This document shows positions 1 through 5,377 of a DNA stretch of 8,890 bases, piece after piece. Source of the DNA: an uncultured Clostridia bacterium (GTDB lineage: Bacteria > Bacillota > Clostridia > TANB77 > CAG-508). The stretch's first letter is position 1. Each line of letters opens with the position of its first letter. The notes below the pieces were generated by a model. The model worked only from the letters and a program-made list of their open reading frames with translations, did not search any database and was not told the origin of the DNA. Both the position numbers and the translations under genes were made by a program. The DNA lies in contig CAKPKU010000066.1 in NCBI GenBank assembly GCA_934167365.1, positions 1-8,890 of the forward strand. The letters run 5' to 3'.

Positions 1-8
1 CATATGTG

Positions 9-329
9 TTATTTAAGTATTAAATAAGACTTTACTTTTAAAAGTGTTTCAATATTATTAAAATTAAAAATAAGATTGCAGAATTTATCCATATCACCAT
101 AACAATAGTTATAAAATAAGCGTGTAATATTTGAACCATATATGCCAATACTGTCAAGTATTATGCATAATAGTACAAAGTCAAATTTACAGCTTAAATA
201 GTGACCATGTAATAAATCTGAAAAAATCATTAATGTGGATGGATTTCCTTCACTTAAAATAAAAATCATTTGGAGCTCTGAATAATTTGGTTGTAAATGG
301 CTCCTTTTTCTTTTGTGTTGTTTGGTCAT
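9..329 (-). CDS. Small uncharacterised protein, 106 aa
   Basis: The start is supported by a good ribosome binding site on the minus strand (AAAGAGGTG, about 6 nt before the ATG), so this is probably a real gene and not a chance reading frame. The N-terminus is short and basic (KQHKRKRS). The core contains a GNPSTLMIFSDL stretch, then a hydrophobic run around residues 50-65 that leads into ILDSIGIYGSNI, and then YCYGDMDKF. From memory, this order (GNPG-like turn, hydrophobic core, D-x-x-G-I-x-G-S, then a D-x-x-K-F motif) resembles a widespread unnamed family of small Clostridia and Firmicutes proteins, but no function is known to me. No signal peptide or convincing transmembrane helix is seen. 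It diverges from the membrane protein gene at 540. Its terminator, if any, lies outside the window. Confidence 0.7.
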   Translation of the reverse strand: MTKQHKRKRSHLQPNYSELQMIFILSEGNPSTLMIFSDLLHGHYLSCKFDFVLLCIILDSIGIYGSNITRLFYNYCYGDMDKFCNLIFNFNNIETLLKVKSYLILK

Positions 330-399
330 AAAAGCACCTCTTTCATGATTAGAATAATATGAATTACATATAATTAAAGCTAAAAAATTTGTATGCTAT

Positions 400-405
400 A
401 TTATA
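400..405 (-). promoter_or_regulatory. Possible -10 element for the minus-strand gene at 9-329
   Basis: Read on the minus strand this is a perfect TATAAT about 70 nt upstream of the start codon. The -35 at 17 nt spacing (TCATAA) is a poor match, so the assignment is weak in this AT-rich intergenic region. No other structure in 330-470 is convincing apart from a small TGAAA/TTTCA hairpin at 436-449. Confidence 0.3.
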
Positions 406-470
406 TTCATATAGAATGATTTTTATGACAGATTTTGAAAAAAATTTCAGTAATTTAGTTAAAAATAATC

Positions 471-499
471 TTGTTTTAGAAAGAAAGTAAAGTTATAAT
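471..499 (+). promoter_or_regulatory. Sigma-A type promoter for the gene at 540
   Basis: TTGTTT (471-476), a 17-nt spacer and a perfect TATAAT (494-499). Transcription would begin near 506. That is downstream of the upstream in-frame ATG at 504 and so supports the later start codon at 540. Confidence 0.75.
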
Positions 500-539
500 A
501 GTAATGTATAAAACATATGAAAAAATGAGGAGTGATATT

Positions 540-1718
540 ATGAAGAAAAATACAAAATTTGACAAAGTTTTATCCATAATATTAATGATATTATTATTAG
601 TTTTATTAAGCACTATTATCTATAAAGTAGTTGCAAATGGACCAATAGTAAAATATGAAGATGAGCCTACAAACGAAATACCAGTATCAATATCAGTTGA
701 AAAAGAGCCAAAAAGCACTAATTCTGATAAAGAAGATAATGATTTAGAAAATATAAATTTAGATGAAAATAATATGATTAAATATTATTATAATGATATA
801 AAAAATTACGAAATAACAAATAGAGTGCCAATAAAAACTAATTATACGCCTATTGTTGTAGAAGTAAAAAGTGTTTATACTAACAGTGATTATGGAGTGA
901 TGAATGTTAATATTTACAATAACCAAAATTCAATTGAAGATAGTAGAAGAATAGATCCAGTGAATAATATTAATATAGCAAGTGAGGAATACTTTTCTAA
1001 TAAATGGAGTGAAACAGAGCCACTTATTTTTGAAATAAAAGATGATAATGATAATACTGTATTCTCATATAATTATGATTATACAAGAATGGATTTAATA
1101 AAAAATGAAAAGTTAATATTTAAAAAAGGACAAGAATACTCAAAACTAAAGCTAAATATATATTTAAATAATGAAAAACATAAAACATTAGTTGGAGTAA
1201 TTAGTGTGGATTTAACGGATGAATATAAAAAGGAAACATACACATTAGATACAGATAAGATAATTGGTGATGGAAATATAAAATTAAAGACATCTAGTAA
1301 ATGGAATTTTTTAACATATAAGGAATCTCCTAATACATTTGAAATAATGGCAAATGATGAAAAAAATAAAAATATAGAGCTTATTTTTGAACAAAATACA
1401 AATGAAAACCTTGAGTATTATGGAATTCAAGCATATACAGATATAAAAGATTTAACACAAAAATATGCTGAATATGAAATGAATTCTTTTGATGAATATG
1501 CAATTGTAGATCATGGGGATTACAAAATTGGAGATTTTTCAGGTTATCAAATAACATATTATGCTAAATCAAATGGCACATATTATAAATCTAAAATAAT
1601 GTATACAAGTGTAAATGATAATATATATGCAATAAAAATAAGTGCTAATTCAGAAAGGGCATATGACAATAATATACAATTTTGTGAGAAGATAGTAGAA
1701 AGTATAAAAATACAATAA
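540..1718 (+). CDS. Membrane-anchored extracytoplasmic protein of unknown function, 392 aa
   Basis: The start at 540 is chosen because AGGAG lies 7 nt before it and the promoter's expected transcription start is at about 506; the upstream in-frame ATG at 504 has neither support. The N-terminus is MKKNTKFDK followed by one hydrophobic helix (residues about 10-31) with no cleavage site or lipobox, so a signal anchor with the rest outside the cell is expected. Residues about 32-75 are an acidic, Ser/Asn-rich linker. Two beta-rich parts follow: about 75-230, and a C-terminal part from about 235. The C-terminal part (KLKTSSKW, later GYQITYYAK and NIYAIKISA, ending in a helix CEKIVESIKI) resembles the PsbP/DcrB-like fold of many clostridial lipoproteins. 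That fold call is from pattern only, and I do not recognise a function. There is no terminator before the next gene, so read-through into it is possible. Confidence 0.85.
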   Translation: MKKNTKFDKVLSIILMILLLVLLSTIIYKVVANGPIVKYEDEPTNEIPVSISVEKEPKSTNSDKEDNDLENINLDENNMIKYYYNDIKNYEITNRVPIKTNYTPIVVEVKSVYTNSDYGVMNVNIYNNQNSIEDSRRIDPVNNINIASEEYFSNKWSETEPLIFEIKDDNDNTVFSYNYDYTRMDLIKNEKLIFKKGQEYSKLKLNIYLNNEKHKTLVGVISVDLTDEYKKETYTLDTDKIIGDGNIKLKTSSKWNFLTYKESPNTFEIMANDEKNKNIELIFEQNTNENLEYYGIQAYTDIKDLTQKYAEYEMNSFDEYAIVDHGDYKIGDFSGYQITYYAKSNGTYYKSKIMYTSVNDNIYAIKISANSERAYDNNIQFCEKIVESIKIQ

Positions 1719-1726
1719 GAACAATA

Positions 1727-1754
1727 TTGTCAATAATCTTATTTATGATATAAT
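1727..1754 (+). promoter_or_regulatory. Sigma-A type promoter for the gene at 1788, with overlapping palindrome
   Basis: TTGTCA (1727-1732), a 16-nt spacer and a perfect TATAAT (1749-1754). A 10-bp perfect palindrome, ACAATATTGT (1721-1730), overlaps the -35 element and could be an operator, though short AT palindromes are common here. Confidence 0.75.
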
Positions 1755-1787
1755 TTATTAAAAAATATGACAAAAGAAGAGGTTAAT

Positions 1788-2240
1788 ATGAATTCTTTAT
1801 TAAAATATGAAATAAAAAGTGATATTAGAGATATTATTGCAGAAATTGATTATGAAGAATATATGTTTAATAAAATATTTAAAACAAATGTAACATTCAA
1901 AAATTCATATCAAAAATTTAATTTAATATATAACATATATGGACCACAAGCTTATAGAAAATTTGTACCACAAGTATATCAAAAACAGGATATATGTCAT
2001 TTAATAAATTCTAAAGATTACCTTATTTTATATGATAAACATGGCAAAAGAGTATTTAATAATTTGGTGTATACTGTTACTTTAGAGCACTTTAGAAAAT
2101 ATTATAGCAGATTAAGAGCTTTCTTATATAAAGTTTGCCATATTTTTACAAGAAAAAAATTAAAAATAAAATGTGATACACCGCTATTATTACCAGAAAG
2201 TATACCAGTACTTGAAGAAGATAAAAACAAAAATATATAA
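1788..2240 (+). CDS. Orphan basic protein of unknown function, 150 aa
   Basis: The ATG at 1788 has AAGAGG 5 nt upstream. The in-frame ATG at 1767 would be only about 6 nt from the predicted transcription start and has no ribosome binding site, so the shorter form is preferred. The protein has an acidic N-terminal helix (DIRDIIAEIDYEEYMF), a Tyr-rich middle (YNIYGPQAYRKF, then VPQVYQKQ), and a basic stretch near residues 105-130 (HFRKYYSRLRAFLYKV, FTRKKLKIK). It ends in a Pro-rich, acidic tail (LLLPESIPVLEED). No signal peptide or catalytic motif is visible, and I do not recognise the family. A strong promoter upstream and a strong terminator directly downstream make it a self-contained unit, which supports it being expressed. 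It is possibly a lineage-specific protein. Confidence 0.75.
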   Translation: MNSLLKYEIKSDIRDIIAEIDYEEYMFNKIFKTNVTFKNSYQKFNLIYNIYGPQAYRKFVPQVYQKQDICHLINSKDYLILYDKHGKRVFNNLVYTVTLEHFRKYYSRLRAFLYKVCHIFTRKKLKIKCDTPLLLPESIPVLEEDKNKNI

Positions 2241-2243
2241 GTA

Positions 2244-2277
2244 AAAAAACACTAATTTCTAATAATTAGTGTTTTTT
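2244..2277 (+). terminator. Intrinsic terminator after the gene at 1788
   Basis: A perfect 14-bp stem (2244-2257 with 2264-2277) with a 6-nt loop. The arms are an A-run plus CACTAATT and its complement ending in six Ts. The stem starts 4 nt after the stop codon. The A and T tracts are symmetric, so it could work in both directions. Confidence 0.9.
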
Positions 2278-2288
2278 CGATTTTATTT

Positions 2289-2316
2289 CACATTTATTTA
2301 TTATATTCATAGTATA
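2289..2316 (+). promoter_or_regulatory. Candidate sigma-K (late mother-cell) promoter for the Cys-rich gene
   Basis: The -10 CATAGTATA (2308-2316) fits the B. subtilis sigma-K pattern CATAnnnTA, and CACA (2289-2292) 15 nt upstream fits the -35 pattern mACm. The 19-nt stretch around the -10 is almost the same as one at 8817-8835. No good sigma-A promoter is seen for this gene. The -10 pattern alone is weak evidence in AT-rich DNA: a CATATATTA also occurs at 3481 without a -35. Confidence 0.5.
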
Positions 2317-2323
2317 TATTAAT

Positions 2324-2379
2324 ACTAGAGCAAATTAAATCTAGTGCGAAACTGTGTAAACAGTGACATTGGGAAGGAG
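2324..2379 (+). promoter_or_regulatory. Structured 5' leader with two hairpins and a strong ribosome binding site
   Basis: Hairpin 1 pairs ACTAGA (2324-2329) with TCTAGT (2340-2345). Hairpin 2 pairs ACTGT (2351-2355) with ACAGT (2360-2364), closed by GTAA, a GNRA-type tetraloop. Then comes GGGAAGGAG (2371-2379), the ribosome binding site, 8 nt before the ATG. A related stretch (GCAAAACTGTG, then TGGGAAAGG) lies at 8865-8887. It may stabilise the message or control translation. It matches no riboswitch class that I recognise. Confidence 0.45.
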
Positions 2380-2387
2380 TAATTAAT

Positions 2388-2813
2388 ATGGATTATGAAA
2401 AAGATATGTGCCCAGTAATAGGGGTTGAAGGATTTGTATCTGCTGGAAAACAATTTGATGTAGATATACATCTTCCAGAAGATAATAGATCTGTTATATA
2501 TGGTGTAATTAAGGATTGTTATGATGAGCCAATAAAAGATGCAGTTGTAAAATTAATAGAGGTTGAAAGAGATGGAAAAAAATGTGAAAGAAAACCTGTA
2601 ACTCATACTTTTACAGATAAACAAGGACAATTTGTTTTTGGACCATTATGTGCTAACAAATTTTATGAAATCGAGATTTGGGCAAATAAAGTAAAACACT
2701 CAAAGTTATGCACAACATGTAAACATCATGGAAAATGTTTAAAAGGTGAGCAAATGCATTGTGAAAATAATGAATGTTTTGAAAGATCATCAGATGATGA
2801 AATAATGGAATAA
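2388..2813 (+). CDS. Cys-rich protein with carboxypeptidase-regulatory/prealbumin-like domain, 141 aa
   Basis: AAGGAG 8 nt upstream fixes the start. There is no signal peptide, so the protein is probably cytoplasmic. Residues about 34-100 look like the carboxypeptidase regulatory-like (transthyretin/Cna-B type) beta-sandwich: SVIYGVIKDCYDEPIKDAVV, then VTHTFTDKQGQFVFGPL, then YEIEIWANK. Nine cysteines are present (8, 44, 66, 88, 108, 111, 117, 125, 130). Five lie in a His/Cys-rich tail (CTTCKHHGKC, then C-x4-C) that could cross-link by disulfides or bind metal. The end is acidic. The sigma-K-like promoter, the lack of secretion signals and the Cys content suggest a spore coat or mother-cell structural protein; this is inference. 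It forms a single-gene unit with its own terminator. I know of no named homologue. Confidence 0.85.
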   Translation: MDYEKDMCPVIGVEGFVSAGKQFDVDIHLPEDNRSVIYGVIKDCYDEPIKDAVVKLIEVERDGKKCERKPVTHTFTDKQGQFVFGPLCANKFYEIEIWANKVKHSKLCTTCKHHGKCLKGEQMHCENNECFERSSDDEIME

Positions 2814-2865
2814 TTTCAATAAAAATAAATTATTATCCTAATATATTAAGAATTAATTATTTTTG

Positions 2866-2903
2866 TAACGGAACAGGAATAAAGTCTTGTTTCGTTATTT
2901 TTT
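2866..2903 (+). terminator. Intrinsic terminator after the Cys-rich gene
   Basis: A 12-bp stem with two G-U pairs (2866-2877 with 2886-2897), an 8-nt loop, then six Ts (2898-2903). It lies about 50 nt after the stop codon. Confidence 0.85.
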
Positions 2904-2977
2904 ATTATTATATAGAATATCAAATAATCAAATAGAAATTGTTCAATGTAAAGGACATTATGAGGATTAAATCAAAC

Positions 2978-3002
2978 AAAGAAGGCTGTGTAAGCCTTCT
3001 TT
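2978..3002 (-). terminator. Intrinsic terminator of the minus-strand thioesterase gene
   Basis: A perfect 10-bp stem with a GC-rich top (AAAGAAGGCT with AGCCTTCTTT) and a 5-nt loop. On the minus strand the stem is followed by a T-rich stretch (GTTTGATTT), and it starts 26 nt past the stop codon. A small extra hairpin (ATACCA, GGAA loop, TGGTAT) at 3009-3024 sits between stop and terminator. Confidence 0.8.
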
Positions 3003-3028
3003 TAAAGTATACCAGGAATGGTATGAAC

Positions 3029-3442
3029 CTATTGTTTGATTTGGTTGAGTTTATCATAAATATCTGGATATAATTTTTTTAAATTAATAATTTTCAAATT
3101 AGTATCGGTCCAAGCATGCATTGTAGATCCAATATTAATTAAATCTCCAGATGAGTTATATAATTTATATGTAAATTTTATGCGTACAGGAGAAAATTTT
3201 TCAACTTCTGTAATTATAGTAATTTCATCTTCATAATAAGCAGATTTATAATACTTACTTGTAAGCTCTGCAACTGGCATCATTATACCGATTTTTTCAG
3301 CTTTTGAATATGGTAAAATATATTTTTTTGCAAATTCAGTTCTAGCAACTTCATACCATATTGGATAAACCGAATGATGTACAACTCCCATTTGATCTGT
3401 TTCAGCATATCTAGCAACTATTTTTGTTTTAAAATTTTCCAT
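3029..3442 (-). CDS. Acyl-CoA thioesterase, YbgC/FcbC (4HBT hotdog) family, 137 aa
   Basis: This is a hotdog-fold thioesterase expected to hydrolyse acyl-CoA (or a related acyl thioester) in the cytoplasm. The N-terminal 4HBT signature is plain: RYAETDQMGVVHHSVYPIWY, with the likely catalytic Asp at residue 16, the His pair 22-23, Tyr26, Trp29, Glu31 and Arg34. The rest follows the family pattern: PVAELTSKYYKSAYYEDEI, then FTYKLYN, then STMHAWTD. Many relatives have Asn before the Tyr (HHxNY), where Val25 stands here. The 137-aa length is typical of the family. AGAAGGAT lies about 10 nt before the ATG. A TATACT box (3474-3479 on the minus strand) may be its -10. The gene stands alone, converging with the Cys-rich gene and diverging from spoIVB. 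The substrate cannot be told from the sequence. Confidence 0.9.
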   Translation of the reverse strand: MENFKTKIVARYAETDQMGVVHHSVYPIWYEVARTEFAKKYILPYSKAEKIGIMMPVAELTSKYYKSAYYEDEITIITEVEKFSPVRIKFTYKLYNSSGDLINIGSTMHAWTDTNLKIINLKKLYPDIYDKLNQIKQ

Positions 3443-3559
3443 TTATAAATCCTTCTTTCTTAAATTTCAATTTAGTATATCATATATTAAATAAGATTGA
3501 AATACTAAAAATTATTATATTATTTTTTAAATTGGTTATTATATACATAGGTGAATTAT

Positions 3560-4810
3560 ATGAAAAAATTGAGAAATATTTTTATTATCATAGGATTATT
3601 AGTTATTTATATTTATGTATGTAATATTACATTATTACCAAGTAGTATAATAATATTTGAGGGAGAAGAGCTAAATTTAAGAACAATAATAGGAATTAAT
3701 GTTAGAAGGGCAAATACAGGAACAGCTGAAGTAATACAAGCATCTACCACAGTAGATTCAGATCAAGATAATGTGTATTCATCAGCAGGTACATTTGAAT
3801 TAAATTTAGATTTATTTGGGACAATTCCAGTAAAAGAAATTAATGTGAATGTAATTCCAAAAACAAAAGTAGTGCCAATGGGAAATTTAATCGGAGTAAA
3901 AATGTATACATCAGGAGTTTTGGTAGTTGGAATGTCAGAAATAGAAGGACAAGATAAACAAAAATATAAACCATATATTAATTCTGGAATAGAAGAAGGT
4001 GATATGATAGTTGAAATAAATAATAAAAAAGTTGATACAACTGATGAATTAATAGAAGTGGTAAATAACTCTCAAGGGCAAGAAATTCAAATAAAATATG
4101 TACGTGATGATGATGAGATGGTTACAAGTATTTTACCCATAAAAAATGAATCTAATGAATATAAATTAGGTCTATGGGTAAGAGATGCAGCAGCTGGTGT
4201 AGGAACTTTAACTTTTTATGAACCATCAACAGGAAAATTTGCAGCATTAGGTCATGGAATTGTAGATGTAGATACAGGTGGTATATTACACATTGCAAAT
4301 GGGGAACTTGTAAAAAGTAGGTTAGTATCAATAAAAAAAGGCGAAAAGGGAGATCCAGGAGAAATAAAAGGTTCAATAGATTCAGCAGTTTCAATTGGTG
4401 AGATAGAAAAAAATACAAATTTTGGTGTGTTTGGCTTGGTTTCAAAAAAAGTTAATTTAGACTTGAACAATTCAAAAGAATATGAAGTTGCTTTAAGAAG
4501 TGAAATTCAAACAGGAGAAGCGGAAGTAATATGTGAATTAGAGCAAGGAAAGAAAAAAATATATAAAATTAGAATTGAAAAAGTATATTCAAGTAATAAT
4601 TATGATAATAAAAGCATGCTAATAAAAATAATTGATGACGAATTATTAGAAAAAACTGGAGGCATAATACAGGGAATGAGTGGCTCACCAATAATTCAAA
4701 ATGGAAAATTTGTAGGAGCAATTACAAATGTTTTAGTATCAGATCCAACCACAGGATATGCAATTTTTGGAGACTTGATGATAAAACAAATGAGAGCTGT
4801 TGGGGGATAA
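3560..4810 (+). CDS. spoIVB: SpoIVB, sporulation checkpoint serine peptidase (PDZ + S55), 416 aa
   Basis: In Bacillus, SpoIVB is made in the forespore, secreted into the space between the membranes, cleaves itself and then SpoIVFA, and so allows pro-sigma-K processing. Here an N-terminal anchor (about residues 6-25) is followed by the LFGTIPVKEINVNVIP segment typical of the family, a PDZ domain (about 108-193, with GIEEGDMIVEINNKKV), and the S55 peptidase domain (about 200-410). The catalytic residues can be placed: His232 in GHGIVDVD, Asp359 (15 residues before the serine, as in B. subtilis) and Ser374 in GMSGSPIIQNGKFVGA. Length is close to the 426 aa of B. subtilis. ATG 3560 is chosen because AGGTGA lies 5 nt upstream; the in-frame GTG at 3551 is inside that site. 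No clear forespore promoter was found. Spo0A, the usual downstream neighbour in spore formers, is absent. Confidence 0.95.
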   Translation: MKKLRNIFIIIGLLVIYIYVCNITLLPSSIIIFEGEELNLRTIIGINVRRANTGTAEVIQASTTVDSDQDNVYSSAGTFELNLDLFGTIPVKEINVNVIPKTKVVPMGNLIGVKMYTSGVLVVGMSEIEGQDKQKYKPYINSGIEEGDMIVEINNKKVDTTDELIEVVNNSQGQEIQIKYVRDDDEMVTSILPIKNESNEYKLGLWVRDAAAGVGTLTFYEPSTGKFAALGHGIVDVDTGGILHIANGELVKSRLVSIKKGEKGDPGEIKGSIDSAVSIGEIEKNTNFGVFGLVSKKVNLDLNNSKEYEVALRSEIQTGEAEVICELEQGKKKIYKIRIEKVYSSNNYDNKSMLIKIIDDELLEKTGGIIQGMSGSPIIQNGKFVGAITNVLVSDPTTGYAIFGDLMIKQMRAVGG

Positions 4811-4950
4811 ATGATATTAAACTAATATATAGTAAATATGCGGTAGTGGAGTGAAAAAATAGATTTCTTTAATATGAAAATAGATTTGAATACCAGATAA
4901 TAAAATTTATTACTGATTGGAGTTATATTTGTATAAGGAATAATTAAAAT

Positions 4951-4979
4951 AAAAAAGGTATTGGCAGATGCCAATACCT
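4951..4979 (-). terminator. Intrinsic terminator of the small minus-strand peptide gene
   Basis: A perfect 10-bp stem (4956-4965 with 4970-4979; arm AGGTATTGGC) with a 4-nt loop. On the minus strand it is followed by TTTTTTATTTTAATT. There is no T-run on the plus side, so it serves the minus strand and not spoIVB. It begins 7 nt after the peptide's stop codon. The plus-strand gap 4811-4950 holds nothing recognisable. Confidence 0.9.
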
Positions 4980-4986
4980 AGAAAAA

Positions 4987-5067
4987 TTAGTTTAGTCCAA
5001 TGCAAATTAAGAGCAGCATTAGACAAAATAAATCCATGATTACTTCATTGGAATCTAATTTTTTCAT
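4987..5067 (-). CDS. Small hydrophobic peptide, 26 aa
   Basis: A 26-codon frame (ATG at 5067, TAA at 4989-4987) with a near-perfect ribosome binding site, AAAAAGGAGTG, whose AAGGAG core is 8 nt before the ATG. A consensus -35 (TTGACA) lies upstream and a strong terminator begins 7 nt after the stop. This complete set of signals is hard to explain unless the peptide is made. The peptide has a charged head (MKKLDSNEV) and one hydrophobic helix (DLFCLMLLLICIGL) with two cysteines, ending in Asn, which suggests a single-pass or surface-bound membrane microprotein. I do not recognise a family. Possible roles include a small membrane regulator, a sporulation peptide or a type I toxin-like peptide. 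No antisense RNA gene was identified to support the last. It diverges from pyruvate kinase and is convergent with spoIVB. Confidence 0.7.
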   Translation of the reverse strand: MKKLDSNEVIMDLFCLMLLLICIGLN

Positions 5068-5097
5068 GACCAACACTCCTTTTTAAGTAATAATATT

Positions 5098-5126
5098 ATT
5101 TAAACATAAAATCCAGATTATGTCAA
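5098..5126 (-). promoter_or_regulatory. Promoter of the small peptide gene
   Basis: On the minus strand: perfect TTGACA (5126-5121), a 17-nt spacer and TTAAAT (5103-5098), a 4 of 6 match to TATAAT. The start codon is about 30 nt further on. A better -10 match, AATAAT, lies 3 nt further downstream but gives a 20-nt spacer. Confidence 0.6.
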
Positions 5127-5309
5127 TAGATCTTTTATAAAGTTTATATCAAAATGCGATGTTTACAAATATTATTAAAAAAATGTTAATTAAAATTTAT
5201 AGAATAAAATCAATACTGAATTTCACGAAGATGTAGTATTGAAGTGTTTTAGAAAACAGCAAATAAAAAGATTTTTATTAAGAAAAAAGATATATTTTAT
5301 CTAAAAAGA
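5127..5309. other. Intergenic region between the peptide gene and pyruvate kinase
   Basis: The gene-free stretch from 5068 to 5377 holds the two divergent promoters and little else. One hairpin is visible: TCAATACT (5210-5217) with AGTATTGA (5235-5242), a perfect 8-bp stem with a 17-nt loop. A weaker GATA/TATC hairpin lies near 5289-5302. Both could be regulatory or chance. Short reading frames here (such as one from 5155) have no ribosome binding site. Confidence 0.4.
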
Positions 5310-5338
5310 TTGATTTTTTAAAAAAATAATTATATAAT
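5310..5338 (+). promoter_or_regulatory. Sigma-A promoter of pyruvate kinase
   Basis: TTGATT (5310-5315), a 17-nt spacer and a perfect TATAAT (5333-5338). Transcription would start near 5345, giving a leader of about 33 nt. This is the strongest housekeeping promoter in the window, which fits a glycolytic gene. Confidence 0.8.
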
Positions 5339-5377
5339 GCATATTATTAAAATTTGATTAAAGGAGATGTAGAAACA

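Noticed and set aside
504..539. Upstream in-frame start codons at 504, 1767, 3551, 5354 and 7018
   Set aside because: Each lies at the predicted transcription start, or within or before the ribosome binding site that serves the later start codon; the later starts have proper spacing.
2321..2388. Cyclic-di-GMP or other known riboswitch before the Cys-rich gene or the VWA gene
   Set aside because: The conserved cores that I know for the c-di-GMP-I, c-di-GMP-II, purine, fluoride and preQ1-I classes are not present in either leader.
2960..3073. Plus-strand frame of about 37 codons starting after AAAGGA
   Set aside because: It runs through the terminator hairpin and into the antisense of the thioesterase gene, and the translation has no recognisable features.
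3481..3489. CATATATTA, matching the sigma-K -10 pattern upstream of spoIVB
   Set aside because: There is no -35 element, and SpoIVB should be made in the forespore before sigma-K is active. It shows how easily the pattern arises by chance.
4152..4470. Minus-strand open frames inside spoIVB
   Set aside because: They overlap a gene with clear catalytic motifs, have biased repetitive composition (Leu/Phe or Ser/Pro rich) and no ribosome binding site.
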